A stretch of DNA of 64,000 nt from an uncultured Paracoccaceae bacterium (GCA_943787985.1 CALSOO010000004.1:1054001-1118000), one strand, 5' to 3'; shown: positions 17,588 through 27,819, counted from the first letter of the stretch. Numbers and translations: made by a program. Notes: generated from the sequence alone by a model not told the origin.

Positions 17588-19732
17588 CTACTTCGTGTCG
17601 CAAGGTTTTGCGTATTGTTTGTTACCGGAGCCTGTTGAAAACCCACGTAAGGATACCGTAAATCCGACGTTGGTGGAAGGCTCAACACTTGTCGAGGACG
17701 TATATCGCCTGTTGATGCTTAAGTCGACGGTGACGCATTCGTTGACGTATTGAAACCCCAAGCCTGCGCTTGCGGCGCGGTCGTCGACTAAATCGTAACG
17801 CCAGTTGGCGCTGGTGGTCCATGTGTCGTTGATGTCGTACGAGCCGTCAAAGTTCAATTCAGACACAGCGGTTGCGCGATCTTCGGCAGCATCCGCTCCC
17901 AGCCAGATGTAGCTGGCCCCGAAACGGGTCCGTTTTCCGTCCCAGTCGCCGCGCACCTCGGCTTTGGCCACATCGAAGCTTTCGTTGAACAATGTGCGGC
18001 CCGAAACAGCCAAACCGCTTTGCGAGATGAATTGCCCCGCCAAGAGGAAGTCCGATGTCGTGCCTGACAGACCTGATGTGCTTTTGAAGTCATTGTCAGC
18101 TTGACGCCGAACCACTTGCCCCAATGTCAAATGTGCCTGAAAGCCCCGGGTGTCAAAGTGGCTCCAATTCACACCAAAAGCCGCGGTCGTGCTGCGTTCG
18201 CGACGATCAGGGCTCGGGAAACGGGACAGGGACAACAGGTTGCCTTCATCGAATTCTACACGTGTGCTTTCCTCATTCGGAACCTGCAGTTTTGAACCAC
18301 CCGTCAAGCCAACCTGAACCACGGGTTCAAGCAATTGACGCCCGTTGCGGGATTGGCGCGCCATTGGATAGCGCAACGTCATTGCCGCGCGTGGCACAAT
18401 TGCGGTTTGGGCGTCCGGAAATGTTGCGTCCTGATTGATTTGGAAACTGTCCGCTGCGAACCCGATTTCAATCTCGCTTTGTAAGCCGCCGCGCAGTGTA
18501 TAAAGACGGCGCCAGTCAGCTTCCAAATTGACGCGCAGCACATCGCGACCGTCAACAATGCGGTCTTTGTTGGCGTCTTTGTCCACGCTCGAGCGGCGGA
18601 AGTGCGCATGGGCGTTGGCACTCATGCGCAACTCGCCACCAAGTTGTTTGGGGAAAAAACGGCGCTCGAAAGTGCCGTCGATCACGTTCGTTGGAAGGGT
18701 TTCGTTGTTTTCGCCGTCTCGCAGGGATTTGAAGTTGACCACTGCCGCGCGCACAAACTTGTCACGCCGTGCACGGGTGATCGCGATCTCACTATCAAGG
18801 CGGTCTTTTTCGGTGATGTTGTAATCTTTGAGGTAGGCGTCGTCTGATGTGGTTTCCAGATCGAAGCTCAACACATAGCCGCGCACCAGATCAAAACGTC
18901 CTTGCCCGAACAGATACCCACGGTCTTCTCCGAGGCGTAGATCGTCCCGCGTGATGCTGCCTTCAAACGAAATACGCCCGTTCAGAAAAGCCTGCCGGTA
19001 CCGAAAGCCCAAGGTCTTGGTTTTGGCCGACCAGCGGGGGGAAAGCGTTAGGTCGCGGTGATCCCCCAGTTTGATGAAATAGGGCACAATGACGCCCGCC
19101 CCAAGTTGGGAGGTTGTTTGCAATGAAGGAATAAGAAACCCCGTGGCGCGCTCCAGTGTCGGGTCTGGCAGGCGAAGGCGGGGCAGATAAAACACAGGGA
19201 TATTGCGAATGCGAAATTGCGCTTTGTCAAAGTAAAGCTGTTGTTCTTCTTGGTCGTGAATGACCCGTTTGGCCCGGATTTGCCAAAGGGGGGCCTTGCC
19301 TGTTTCGCACACATGGCACGAGGTCACAGCCGTTTTGTAAAGCTGGGTATAGCGTCCGCCCACACGGTTCATCTCGACGGCGGCCAGTTGAAGCTGTTGA
19401 TTGAGAACAAGGCGTGCACCGCGCAGCAATCCGTCTTGCAAGTCTCGACTAAGCTCGGCCTGATCGGCGACGATCACGACATCGGGGCCATCTTGCAACA
19501 GGATCGGGCCGGTCAGGACCAATGAGCCTGTTGCAGGATCATAGGTAACGGCCTCTGCGCGCAGGCGTTGCTCACCTTGAAAAATCTCGACGTTGCCACG
19601 CGCAATCAAAACCCTGTTGCGGGTGACTTCGACATTGTCCGCAACCAAGGCCGCGGGGGGCGGCGTGGGTTGAGCGGCGCCACCCAAAGGGGCCAACAGC
19701 AGCATCAAAACTATGAGAGCGCTTCGGATCAT
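17588..19732 (-). CDS. lptD: LPS assembly protein LptD
   Basis: Outer-membrane beta-barrel that inserts lipopolysaccharide into the outer leaflet. The 714-residue precursor has a signal peptide (MIRSALIVLMLLLAPLGG), an OstA-type N-terminal domain (VEVTRNRVLIARGNVEIFQG) with Cys residues in VTSCHVCETGKAP, and a long barrel region with IPVFYLPRLRLPDP and GFLIPSLQTTSQLG. ATG 19732 overlaps the lptG stop (ATGA), which decides the start over an upstream in-frame codon. Confidence 0.95.
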   Translation of the reverse strand: MIRSALIVLMLLLAPLGGAAQPTPPPAALVADNVEVTRNRVLIARGNVEIFQGEQRLRAEAVTYDPATGSLVLTGPILLQDGPDVVIVADQAELSRDLQDGLLRGARLVLNQQLQLAAVEMNRVGGRYTQLYKTAVTSCHVCETGKAPLWQIRAKRVIHDQEEQQLYFDKAQFRIRNIPVFYLPRLRLPDPTLERATGFLIPSLQTTSQLGAGVIVPYFIKLGDHRDLTLSPRWSAKTKTLGFRYRQAFLNGRISFEGSITRDDLRLGEDRGYLFGQGRFDLVRGYVLSFDLETTSDDAYLKDYNITEKDRLDSEIAITRARRDKFVRAAVVNFKSLRDGENNETLPTNVIDGTFERRFFPKQLGGELRMSANAHAHFRRSSVDKDANKDRIVDGRDVLRVNLEADWRRLYTLRGGLQSEIEIGFAADSFQINQDATFPDAQTAIVPRAAMTLRYPMARQSRNGRQLLEPVVQVGLTGGSKLQVPNEESTRVEFDEGNLLSLSRFPSPDRRERSTTAAFGVNWSHFDTRGFQAHLTLGQVVRRQADNDFKSTSGLSGTTSDFLLAGQFISQSGLAVSGRTLFNESFDVAKAEVRGDWDGKRTRFGASYIWLGADAAEDRATAVSELNFDGSYDINDTWTTSANWRYDLVDDRAASAGLGFQYVNECVTVDLSINRRYTSSTSVEPSTNVGFTVSLRGFSTGSGNKQYAKPCDTK

Positions 19733-20826
19733 CCGTCCTCCGCGTGTAACAATAGACCAGTGGCCAAGAGAATCGCGGCGCCGGGCGGTGCCCAAGCGGC
19801 CAAGATGATCGGGATCTGCCCGTTTTCACCTAAAATCTGCGCGAAGCTGCGGATAAAGTACAATCCAAACCCCATGAGCACTGCGGCCAGCACGGCTGTG
19901 CCAGTCCCCCCGAAACGGGTATGGCGCATGGTGAAGGCAGCGGCAACCAGAACCATCGCCATCAGGAAAAACGGGCGCGCCAATTCCGCTTGCATCCAGA
20001 CCTTGTGGCGGCGCGCGGAAAAGCCTGCCTGCTCGAGTTGGGCAATAAATTCAGGCATGTCCCAAATCGAAACGCCCGCCGGGGTGCCGAGGCTTTCGCG
20101 GATGCGGTCGAGGGTCAGGGAGGAGCTGATTTCCAGCAATTCATGCCGTGTCGCGGAGGCTTCGGGGTTCAAACCCGTCACCAAAGGCCAGACTTTGGCG
20201 TCCCGCAACGACCATGCGCCGTCCCCCAAGGCCGCGCTTTTTGCCTCGATTCGACGCACGGGGCCGCCATCTTTGGAATAGGCCACCAAAGTCACATCAT
20301 ACAAAACCGAGGCGTCCGCATTCGAGCGGCTTGCGCGGATCACCGTTTGCCCTTGGTCGTTGCCTTGGCGCAACCACAAGCCATCCGCGCTGATGGACAG
20401 CGCTGCGGCACCTCCGCTGCGGTAGCCTTCGGATACGGCGACGTAGCGTTTGGTCGTTGCGGCCACGATGGGATTGAGCATCCCTACAGCCATAGCCCCG
20501 ATGACAAAGGACACCGCCACTGGTGCATTGAGGGCGCTGATCGCGGAACGCCCTGCCGCCCGCGTCACAACCAGTTCGGACGACCGCGCCAAACCAATGA
20601 AGAGCACAACAGTCGCCAGGATCATAATGAGGGGCAGGATCTGGTTAATGGTCTGCGGCGTATTGAGGAGGGTCAGGTTCAATCGCTGCCCAAGGCTTAC
20701 GTCAAGGTCAGAGAACTTGCGTGTCTGCTCCACAAGATCGACGAGAACAATCAACGCAAAAAACACACTGGTGATCATCAGAAAACTGAGGGCAAAGCGC
20801 CTTGCGAAATAGAAGTGCAGAATCAT
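19729..20826 (-). CDS. lptG: LPS export ABC transporter permease LptG
   Basis: Inner-membrane permease of the LptB2FG complex that pulls LPS from the membrane. The 365 residues show an N-terminal helix (FARRFALSFLMITSVFFALIV), paired helices, a periplasmic beta-jellyroll domain and three C-terminal helices. Its place between lptF and lptD, each with a 4-bp overlap, supports the call over a generic YjgP/YjgQ name. Confidence 0.93.
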   Translation of the reverse strand: MILHFYFARRFALSFLMITSVFFALIVLVDLVEQTRKFSDLDVSLGQRLNLTLLNTPQTINQILPLIMILATVVLFIGLARSSELVVTRAAGRSAISALNAPVAVSFVIGAMAVGMLNPIVAATTKRYVAVSEGYRSGGAAALSISADGLWLRQGNDQGQTVIRASRSNADASVLYDVTLVAYSKDGGPVRRIEAKSAALGDGAWSLRDAKVWPLVTGLNPEASATRHELLEISSSLTLDRIRESLGTPAGVSIWDMPEFIAQLEQAGFSARRHKVWMQAELARPFFLMAMVLVAAAFTMRHTRFGGTGTAVLAAVLMGFGLYFIRSFAQILGENGQIPIILAAWAPPGAAILLATGLLLHAEDG

Positions 20827-21950
20827 GCGCTGGCCTTCCTGCGGCGCAAATACCACCACCGTGGATTGGCTGCGGTAAAGAGCATGCCTGTTACAAGCGA
20901 TGCGCCGATAAACGCAGGCACATACAACACAGCCCAAAGGCTGGCATCCTTTATGACCGTGTCAGACAGGCTTGACCGGATGCCGTCGATAAAAATCAAC
21001 AAAGCAAAGGCAATGACCACCTCGCGCCAAACCCCAAAGCGGGAAAACCCACCGATCAGAAGCGTTGAAAAGCCGATTGAAGCGGCCACAATGCAAAACA
21101 GCGGTTGTGCGAGCCTGCTGTGCAGTTCTTCTGCGATTTGGCCTCGGGATGCGTTGGCATCTTTTGAAATGGCATCCCAATTGCCAAGCAAAGCCCATGT
21201 GCGCATGTTGCGGATGGACATGGTTTTCTGGTCCTTGCCGCTTACCAAGGCGCTGATATCAAATGAAAAATCTGCAAACTTGGCCGTGGATAGCGTCATG
21301 TCACTGGTCCGCAGTCGCTGGGCCAACCCATCCACCATGATCAACGTCGTTCCGTCGCCATTGCGCACGAGATATGCCTCGGACGCGGTATAGGTCTGGC
21401 GTTCCTGTGCATCGCGCCGATCAGAGAGAAACACATCCCGCAGAACACCATCGTCATCAATCGCGCGGGTGTAAAAGGTAACACCGTCTGTCGGGTTTAA
21501 AAACGTACCTTCGGTCAACAGACGGGCGGTTATGTTTTGGGAGACGTCCGATTCTCGCTCGCCAAGCTGGGCTTGGGCGGTCGGGACCAGTACATGCGTA
21601 AGAATGGACATCATGAGCGCCGAAATCAAGCCAAAGACCATAACAGGACGGGCCAGTCGCCACGGGCTTGATCCTGTGGCCAGCATGACGGTCATTTCGC
21701 TCTCGTTGTTCAAACGATTGGTCACATAAACACTCGCCGCAAAAGTGGCGAGTGGAAGCACTGTGGCGATGAGTTTGGGCAATCCAAGGGCCGTGAATTC
21801 AAGAAACACCAAAGCCGTCTGACCGTCCCCGATCAAGCGATCAAAAAGAACAACCGCACGGTTGATCCAAAACACAGCCACCAGCACAAGGGCAAAGAAC
21901 CCAAACAGCACAACAAGCTGCGACAGTACATATCTGTCGAGTCTGGCCAC
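20823..21950 (-). CDS. lptF: LPS export ABC transporter permease LptF
   Basis: Partner permease of LptG, 375 residues, same YjgP/YjgQ architecture: two helix pairs (QLVVLFGFFALVLVAVFWIN; PKLIATVLPLATFAASVYV), a periplasmic domain with DGVTFYTRAIDDDGVLRDVFL, and C-terminal helices. It is the first gene of the leftward operon to rsmA and is divergent from pepA across about 150 bp. Confidence 0.93.
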   Translation of the reverse strand: MARLDRYVLSQLVVLFGFFALVLVAVFWINRAVVLFDRLIGDGQTALVFLEFTALGLPKLIATVLPLATFAASVYVTNRLNNESEMTVMLATGSSPWRLARPVMVFGLISALMMSILTHVLVPTAQAQLGERESDVSQNITARLLTEGTFLNPTDGVTFYTRAIDDDGVLRDVFLSDRRDAQERQTYTASEAYLVRNGDGTTLIMVDGLAQRLRTSDMTLSTAKFADFSFDISALVSGKDQKTMSIRNMRTWALLGNWDAISKDANASRGQIAEELHSRLAQPLFCIVAASIGFSTLLIGGFSRFGVWREVVIAFALLIFIDGIRSSLSDTVIKDASLWAVLYVPAFIGASLVTGMLFTAANPRWWYLRRRKASA

Positions 21951-22098
21951 TCACACCCCCCAAGGTCATCGTGTTTTCATTTTGTCCTATCTCTAAAGCA
22001 TGCTTTGACTGGGGAAAACTGTTATCTGGTTTTTTCAGTCGGGGCGCGTTAGGTCTCTGTGAAACTCAAGCATTTCTGCGACGATGAAAGGTCCTTCC

Positions 22099-23571
22099 AT
22101 GAGAAAACCAACCGCAATCCGTTTTGAAGAAAATCGTCCCGCACACATCATGGGTCACGAGGGGCGGGTTGTCATTTTCATCACCGACCAAGCGAAGCTG
22201 GACAGCAATGCACGCCGCGCCAATGCGTTGAGCAAAGGTGCCATCGAGCGGGCCGTGCAAAGTGATGCGTTCGAAAAGCTCAAGGTGGGGCAGGTGTTTA
22301 GCATAGCGATGCCGCATGGCCTCAAGGCTGATGCGATCGATATTGTCCGGTATACACGCAAGCCAACTGTTGCGCAGGCGCGCAAGGCCGGAGCATCTCT
22401 TGCGAAGCTGCGCGGCAAGGCGAACATGTTGATTGCGTTGGGGGCGGCACGTTTGCCCCAAGACGTCGCGATGGGGTTGGCAATGCGCGACTATACGTTT
22501 GATCCCCATAAAACCGCCGCCGATGCGCCAGAAGGCGAAGTCGTCGTGCAATGTGCCAAACCCGAAGAGGCAGAAGCCGCCGCTGGCGCTTTGTTGGCCG
22601 TCGCCGAAGGGGTCTTTATGACCCGCGACCTGATCAATGAACCAGCCAACGTTCTGACCACGACTGAATTCGCAGAGCGTTTGGTGGAAATGGAAGCGCT
22701 GGGTCTGACCGTTGAGGTGTTGGATGAGGAAGAGCTTGCAAGGCTTGGAATGCGAACACTTCTATGTGTCGGGCAGGGGTCCGACAGCCCGTCCAAAGTG
22801 GTTGTAATGCAATGGAATGGCGGGGCTGAGGACACGCCGCCATTGGCTTTGGTGGGCAAAGGCGTCGTGTTTGACACGGGCGGCATCAGCATCAAACCTG
22901 CCGGTGGCATGGAAGACATGACCATGGATATGGGCGGCGCTGGCGTCGTCGCAGGCACTATGCGCGCCTTGGCGCTGCGCGGGGCAAAGGCCAATGTCGT
23001 CGGATTGGTTGGGCTGGTTGAAAACATGCCGTCAGGCAACGCCACACGCCCGGGCGATGTTATCACATCCATGAAAGGTGACACAGTCGAAGTCATTAAC
23101 ACCGACGCAGAAGGGCGATTGGTGCTGTGTGACGTCATGTGGTACGCTCAAGAGCGGTTTGAACCTGAGGCAATGATCGATCTTGCGACCCTCACGGGCG
23201 CGATCATCGTGGGGCTGGGGCATGAAAATGCCGGTGTGTTTTCTAACAATGATGCCTTCTGCAATGCGTTTCTGACCGCCGCTGGCGCTGAAAACGAAGG
23301 CGCATGGCGTATGCCGCTCGGGGACGGATATGATGCACTGCTCAAAAGCCGGATTGCCGATATGAAAAATATCGGAGGACGCGCGGCGGGGTCCGTCACG
23401 GCCGCGCAATTCTTGCAGCGTTTTGTGAAAGACGAGACACCGTGGATCCACCTTGATATCGCGGGTGTCGCATCTGTGAAAACCGAGACGGCGTTGGCCC
23501 CGGTGGGTGCGACGGGTTGGGGTGTCATGGCGTTGAACCGGTTGGTGCAAGACGCGTTTGAAGGCAGCTGA
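22099..23571 (+). CDS. pepA: Leucyl aminopeptidase (M17)
   Basis: Cytosolic zinc/manganese aminopeptidase, 490 residues. The active-site segments are LVGKGVVFDTGGISIKPAGG, the MDMGGAGVVAGTM helix and NTDAEGRLVLCDVMWYA (NTDAEGRL is the M17 signature). ATG 22099 has AAAGG upstream; ATG 22084 is in frame but without a ribosome site. Next gene holC begins one base after its stop, a common arrangement of pepA with holC. Confidence 0.95.
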   Translation: MRKPTAIRFEENRPAHIMGHEGRVVIFITDQAKLDSNARRANALSKGAIERAVQSDAFEKLKVGQVFSIAMPHGLKADAIDIVRYTRKPTVAQARKAGASLAKLRGKANMLIALGAARLPQDVAMGLAMRDYTFDPHKTAADAPEGEVVVQCAKPEEAEAAAGALLAVAEGVFMTRDLINEPANVLTTTEFAERLVEMEALGLTVEVLDEEELARLGMRTLLCVGQGSDSPSKVVVMQWNGGAEDTPPLALVGKGVVFDTGGISIKPAGGMEDMTMDMGGAGVVAGTMRALALRGAKANVVGLVGLVENMPSGNATRPGDVITSMKGDTVEVINTDAEGRLVLCDVMWYAQERFEPEAMIDLATLTGAIIVGLGHENAGVFSNNDAFCNAFLTAAGAENEGAWRMPLGDGYDALLKSRIADMKNIGGRAAGSVTAAQFLQRFVKDETPWIHLDIAGVASVKTETALAPVGATGWGVMALNRLVQDAFEGS

Positions 23572-23572
23572 G

Positions 23573-24031
23573 GTGGGCGTTGCCTACTTTTATCACCTGA
23601 CGCGGCGTCCGTTGAACGAAACGCTGAGCATGCTTGTGGGAAAATCCCGCCAAGCAGGGTGGCGGGTCGCCATTCGGGGGCGCGATTTTGGGCGTTTGGC
23701 GTGGCTGGATGAAAAACTGTGGCAGGGGGGCGAGGACAGCTTTTTGCCGCATGGAATGGCGGGGGGCGCACATGATGCAGCGCAGCCGGTTTTGCTGACC
23801 ACTGCGACGGATGCGCCAAACGATCCACAATGCCTCATGAGCGTGGACGGAGCCCAAGTAACTGCAGAGGAAATCGCGGCACTCGAACGTGTGTGTGTGC
23901 TGTTTGATGGCAATGACGAAGAAGCATTGAACACAGCGCGTGGGCAGTGGAAGGCGTTGAAAGACGCGGGCGCCTCTGCGCAATACTGGTCCGAGGAAAG
24001 TGGCGCGTGGGAGAAAAAGGCAGAAACGTGA
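23573..24031 (+). CDS. holC: DNA polymerase III subunit chi
   Basis: A 152-residue HolC protein that links the clamp loader to SSB. The opening VGVAYFYHLTRRPLNETL and the mid-section RGRDFGRLAWLDEKLWQ...SFLPHGMA are family hallmarks, as is the end ARGQWKALKDAGASAQYW. GTG 23573 with AAGG upstream is the likely start, directly after the pepA stop. Confidence 0.93.
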   Translation: MGVAYFYHLTRRPLNETLSMLVGKSRQAGWRVAIRGRDFGRLAWLDEKLWQGGEDSFLPHGMAGGAHDAAQPVLLTTATDAPNDPQCLMSVDGAQVTAEEIAALERVCVLFDGNDEEALNTARGQWKALKDAGASAQYWSEESGAWEKKAET

Positions 24032-24036
24032 GGTGC

Positions 24037-24618
24037 TTAGCGGCTTAGGATCAATGTATTGGCTGTCATCTCGATCTTGCCCCAGCGTTGCAGGTATCCC
24101 ATGCCCAAGAGCGATCCGAACATGTCCCCCTCGTTGACAATGGCGCGCACGTTGGTGTCCGTGTGTGGTCCGATCACAAGTGTATCCAGTCGCACGATCG
24201 CGGTGTTCACCTCGCCATTTGCCGTATTTGCGCGTCCGAGAAACGCCAATTCGTCTACATCCAGTCCCGCTTTGATCGCGTCTTGTTGCGAAAGCACAAT
24301 GTCGGTGGCGCCGGTATCAACGACAAACTCGATTGGTGCTCCGTTGACGTCCAAGGTCAGGTGAAAATGACCATTGGGACTGATGGGAACGCTGATCGCC
24401 CCTCCGCTATCAAAGCTGGCTTGTTGAGGGGTCAACCCTTTGGAGATGTCACCCCACAGCCCCGCCGCCGCAATCGCTCCGACGAAGATGAGCCCCCAAA
24501 TCGCCGCGTGTTGCAGGGTGCGGTTCATGTTGCTGCGCGCTTGGGTCCAAAACCCTGCCGCCAGCAATAGGCCAAGGAGGACAAGGTAAGTTGCGCTGCC
24601 GGGATCGAAGTTTTCCAT
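24037..24618 (-). CDS. Membrane-anchored retropepsin-like aspartic protease (TIGR02281 type)
   Basis: A 193-residue protein with two N-terminal membrane segments and a periplasmic clan AA aspartic protease domain. The active-site loop is EFVVDTGATDIVLSQQDA (D-T-G-A), and the flap region shows GRANTANGEVNTAIVRLD; SLLGMGYLQRWG is the C-terminal family block. It would act as a dimer like retropepsins. Start at ATG 24618 has AAGGAA. Substrate unknown. Confidence 0.85.
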   Translation of the reverse strand: MENFDPGSATYLVLLGLLLAAGFWTQARSNMNRTLQHAAIWGLIFVGAIAAAGLWGDISKGLTPQQASFDSGGAISVPISPNGHFHLTLDVNGAPIEFVVDTGATDIVLSQQDAIKAGLDVDELAFLGRANTANGEVNTAIVRLDTLVIGPHTDTNVRAIVNEGDMFGSLLGMGYLQRWGKIEMTANTLILSR

Positions 24619-24665
24619 GAAGATTCCTTGTGCTGCCCTCCAACATAGGGACGCACGCACAAATG

Positions 24666-25295
24666 TCAGCCTGCGGTTGGGCCAAATCCAAAGGCCGCCA
24701 ACCCGTCCAGAACAAACTGCACGGAGAGTGCTGCCAGCAACATACCCAACAGCCGCGTCACAACTGTGATTCCGGTTTTGCCCAAAGCGCGTTCGATCAA
24801 CCCGCTGGCCAGAAACAGCAGAAATGCCATGGCGATGACGATCGCTGTGACGCCAAGCACCATCGCGAGCCCTTCAGGCCCGGGTCGTTGGCCGGACAGC
24901 AAAATGACAGAGGCAATCGCGCCTGGTCCGGCAATCAGCGGGATGGCAAGGGGAAAGACAGATGGATCTTCCCCGTCGTCATCGTCGGCTTGGTCTTCGC
25001 GGCGTTTGGTGCGGCGTTCAAACAACATGTCGAGCGCTGTCAGAAACAGCAATATGCCGCCCGCAATCCGAAACGCAGCCATGGAAATTCCTGCAAAACC
25101 AAGGACTTTCTCACCCAATAGGCCAAATAGAATCAAAAGGCCGATCGCGATTCCGCAAGCGCGAAAAGCGATGTTGCGCCGTGCTTTGGCGCTGCGCCCC
25201 TGGGTCATCGCAACAAACAACGGAGCCAGTCCGATTGGATCAATCACAACGAACATCGTGACAAAGGCCGTGATCAAAAAGGCGGTATCAAGCAT
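24666..25295 (-). CDS. MarC family membrane protein
   Basis: A 209-residue six-helix membrane protein of the MarC/NAAT family. The N-terminal TMFVVIDPIGLAPLFVAMTQG and the central PLAIPLIAGPGAIASVILL are the two conserved blocks. A charged cytoplasmic loop (KRREDQADDDDGED) sits between the halves. Amino-acid transport has been proposed for some members; no substrate can be inferred here. Confidence 0.9.
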   Translation of the reverse strand: MLDTAFLITAFVTMFVVIDPIGLAPLFVAMTQGRSAKARRNIAFRACGIAIGLLILFGLLGEKVLGFAGISMAAFRIAGGILLFLTALDMLFERRTKRREDQADDDDGEDPSVFPLAIPLIAGPGAIASVILLSGQRPGPEGLAMVLGVTAIVIAMAFLLFLASGLIERALGKTGITVVTRLLGMLLAALSVQFVLDGLAAFGFGPTAG

Positions 25296-25304
25296 AATTG
25301 GACC

Positions 25305-27173
25305 TTACTTCTGCGCTTTTTCAAGCTTTTCGAGGGCCTGCATCCAGAGGGATTCGGCACGGTCCAGTGCTTCCATCACTTCGGCATATTTCTTCTGCCA
25401 AACTTCCATCTCGCCAAGTTTGGAGTCCTCGTACAAGGCGGGGTCGGCCAGTTTCTTGGCCAGTTTGTCGCGCATCTCGTTGATCTTGGTGACGCGGGCC
25501 TCGGATTTTCGGGCTTCGGCCTTAAGGGCGAGGAGCTCTTCGCGGCTTGCCTTTTTGGGGGCAGGGGCGGCTTGTGCGGCTTGGCCTGCTTTGCCACCTT
25601 TGTTGGATTTCCCGCCTTTATCGCTGCTGAGCAGGAGCTTGCGGTAGCTCTCAAGATCATCATCATAGGGCTGGACGGTGCCATCGGACACCAGCCACAA
25701 ACGGTCGGCAACCATGCTGAGCAAGTGCATATCGTGGCTGACCAAAATCACGGCGCCTGTGTAGGCGGTCAACGCCTCGACCAATGCCTCGCGGCTCTCG
25801 ATATCAAGGTGGTTGGTCGGCTCATCGAGGATAAGCATATGCGGTGCATCCAGCGTCGCAAGCAACAGCGACAATCTGGCTTTTTGTCCGCCCGACAAAC
25901 GGCCAACGACGGTTTCAGCCTGATCAGGGCCAAGGCCGAAACCTGCGAGATTGGCGCGCAGTTTGGACTGCATCACGCCAGGGCGCATGGTTTGCAGGTG
26001 CTGCAAGGGGGTCTCGTCTACGAACAACTCGTCCACCTGGTGTTGCGCGAAATAGCCGATGCGCAATTTGGTAGAGCGGTTCATCTTGCCAGACATCAAC
26101 GCCAATCGGTCAGAGAGCAGCTTGGACAACGTCGATTTGCCTTGGCCGTTTTTGCCGAGCAGGGCGATACGGTCGTCCTGATCGATGCGCAAGTTGAGTT
26201 TGGACAGGACCACAGTGTCGCCGTACCCTGTTGTTCCGCCTTCGATATTGATGATCGGCGGCGACATTTCTTCGGGTTCGGGAAAGGTGAACACGCGCTT
26301 TGCGGCTTCTTCAGGCGCGGCTATCATATCCATCTTTTCGATCATTTTCAGGCGGGACTGGGCCTGTTTGGCTTTGGATGCTTTGGCTTTGAAGCGGTCG
26401 ACAAAGGCCTGCATGTGATCTTTGCGGGCTTGTTGTTTCTTGGCCATGGCGGCTTGCACGGCGCGGCGTTCAGCGCGCTGGCGTGCGAACTGGTCATAGG
26501 GACCGGAATAGAAGGTCAGATTGCGTTCTTCGAGGTGCAAAATACCTTCAACTGCGCGGTTCAAAAGTCCACGGTCGTGGCTGATGATAATCACGGTGTG
26601 GGGGTATTTGGCGAGGTAGGCCTCAAGCCAGAGCGCCCCTTCAAGGTCAAGGTAGTTGGTCGGCTCATCAAGCAGCAACAAGTCGGGCTGTGAAAACAAC
26701 ACCGCCGCCAAGGCCACGCGCATCCGCCAACCGCCAGAGAAATCGGAACATGGCATCAGCTGTTCTTTGTCGTCAAAGCCCAACCCTTTGAGGATGGATG
26801 CCGCGCGGGCTTCGGCAGACCATGCATTGATGTCAGCGAGGCGGGTCTGGATTTCTGCGATGCGGTTCGGATCTTCGGTTTCTTCTGCCAAAAGGGAGGC
26901 GCGTTCGGTGTCGGCGGCCAGAACCGTCTCGATCAGGGATGTGGCCGAGGCAGGCACTTCCTGAGCCACACCGCCGATGCGCGCTTTGGTCGGCAGCGAG
27001 ATATCACCGCCATCCAACAACAGCTCCTTCCGGATCAGCTTGAACAGCGTGGTTTTGCCCGCGCCATTGGCGCCGATCAGGCCAACCTTATGGCCTTCGG
27101 GGATGACAGCACTGGCGCCCGCAAGTAGAGGGCGGCCTTCGACGGAATATGATATATCATTGATGCGCAACAT
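25305..27173 (-). CDS. ABC-F family ATP-binding protein
   Basis: A 622-residue soluble protein with two ABC domains and no membrane segment, as in Uup/YheS/EttA-type ribosome-associated ATPases. Walker A motifs are IGANGAGKTT and LGKNGQGKST; Walker B motifs are LLLLDEPTNYLDLEG and MLILDEPTNHLDIES; the second signature is LSGGQKARLSLLL. A basic interdomain linker (KKQQARKDHMQAFVDRFKAKA) and a Lys-rich coiled C-terminus follow the family plan. Role is probably in translation. Confidence 0.93.
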   Translation of the reverse strand: MLRINDISYSVEGRPLLAGASAVIPEGHKVGLIGANGAGKTTLFKLIRKELLLDGGDISLPTKARIGGVAQEVPASATSLIETVLAADTERASLLAEETEDPNRIAEIQTRLADINAWSAEARAASILKGLGFDDKEQLMPCSDFSGGWRMRVALAAVLFSQPDLLLLDEPTNYLDLEGALWLEAYLAKYPHTVIIISHDRGLLNRAVEGILHLEERNLTFYSGPYDQFARQRAERRAVQAAMAKKQQARKDHMQAFVDRFKAKASKAKQAQSRLKMIEKMDMIAAPEEAAKRVFTFPEPEEMSPPIINIEGGTTGYGDTVVLSKLNLRIDQDDRIALLGKNGQGKSTLSKLLSDRLALMSGKMNRSTKLRIGYFAQHQVDELFVDETPLQHLQTMRPGVMQSKLRANLAGFGLGPDQAETVVGRLSGGQKARLSLLLATLDAPHMLILDEPTNHLDIESREALVEALTAYTGAVILVSHDMHLLSMVADRLWLVSDGTVQPYDDDLESYRKLLLSSDKGGKSNKGGKAGQAAQAAPAPKKASREELLALKAEARKSEARVTKINEMRDKLAKKLADPALYEDSKLGEMEVWQKKYAEVMEALDRAESLWMQALEKLEKAQK

Positions 27174-27315
27174 GAGCGCGGTGTGGCGCATGGCGGCAAG
27201 GCTGTCAATCGCACGGAATGGCCTTTTCAAGCGCGTGTGTGCATGGTAGGCGGCGCGCAATATCTTAGTCGGGCAACGGTGTGACCGGTTCCCGTTTTAT
27301 CTCAGGAGAATACCC

Positions 27316-27738
27316 ATGGCGCTAGAGCGTACTTTTTCGATCATCAAACCAGATGCAACAAAGCGTAACCTGACAGGCAAAATCGTTGCCAAGTTCGAAG
27401 ACGCCGGCCTGCGTGTTGTCGCATCCAAGCGTATTCAAATGACGCTGGCCCAAGCGCAAGAATTCTACGGTGTTCACTCCGAGCGCCCTTTCTTTGGTGA
27501 ATTGTGCGAGTTCATGATCTCCGAGCCGGTTGTGGTTCAGGTTCTTGAAGGCGAAGGCGCTATCGCGAAAAACCGCGAAGTTATGGGTGCAACGAACCCG
27601 GCAGACGCAGCACCGGGCACCATTCGCGCCGAATTCGCACAAAGCGTTGGTGAAAACTCTGTACACGGTTCCGACGCGCCGGAAACGGCTGCTGCCGAAA
27701 TCGCCTATTTCTTTTCTGGTTTGGAGTTGGTGGGCTAA
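27316..27738 (+). CDS. ndk: Nucleoside diphosphate kinase
   Basis: Balances NTP pools by transferring the gamma phosphate through a phosphohistidine. All 140 residues match the family: [20 protein letters not shown] at the start, [18 protein letters not shown], and the active-site His in [18 protein letters not shown] precedes the ATG and a terminator follows 28 bp after the stop, so it is a single-gene unit. Confidence 0.98.
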   Translation: MALERTFSIIKPDATKRNLTGKIVAKFEDAGLRVVASKRIQMTLAQAQEFYGVHSERPFFGELCEFMISEPVVVQVLEGEGAIAKNREVMGATNPADAAPGTIRAEFAQSVGENSVHGSDAPETAAAEIAYFFSGLELVG

Positions 27739-27765
27739 GCCTGACAACGCCACGGACTTGATTGG

Positions 27766-27797
27766 GGGCTGGCACGATGTGCTGGCCCTTTTTCTTT
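27766..27797 (+). terminator. Rho-independent terminator of ndk
   Basis: GGGCTGGCAC pairs with GTGCTGGCCC (two G-T wobbles) around a GAT loop and is followed by TTTTTCTTTT. It lies between the ndk stop and the convergent TfoX-like gene. Confidence 0.75.
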
Positions 27798-27819
27798 TGA
27801 GGTGATGATATTGATGCGC

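Noticed and set aside
19921..21393. 490-codon rightward frame
   Set aside because: It is antisense to lptG and lptF, which are certain; composition is a GC-rich shadow without domains.
25572..26693. 373-codon rightward frame
   Set aside because: Antisense shadow of the ABC-F gene.
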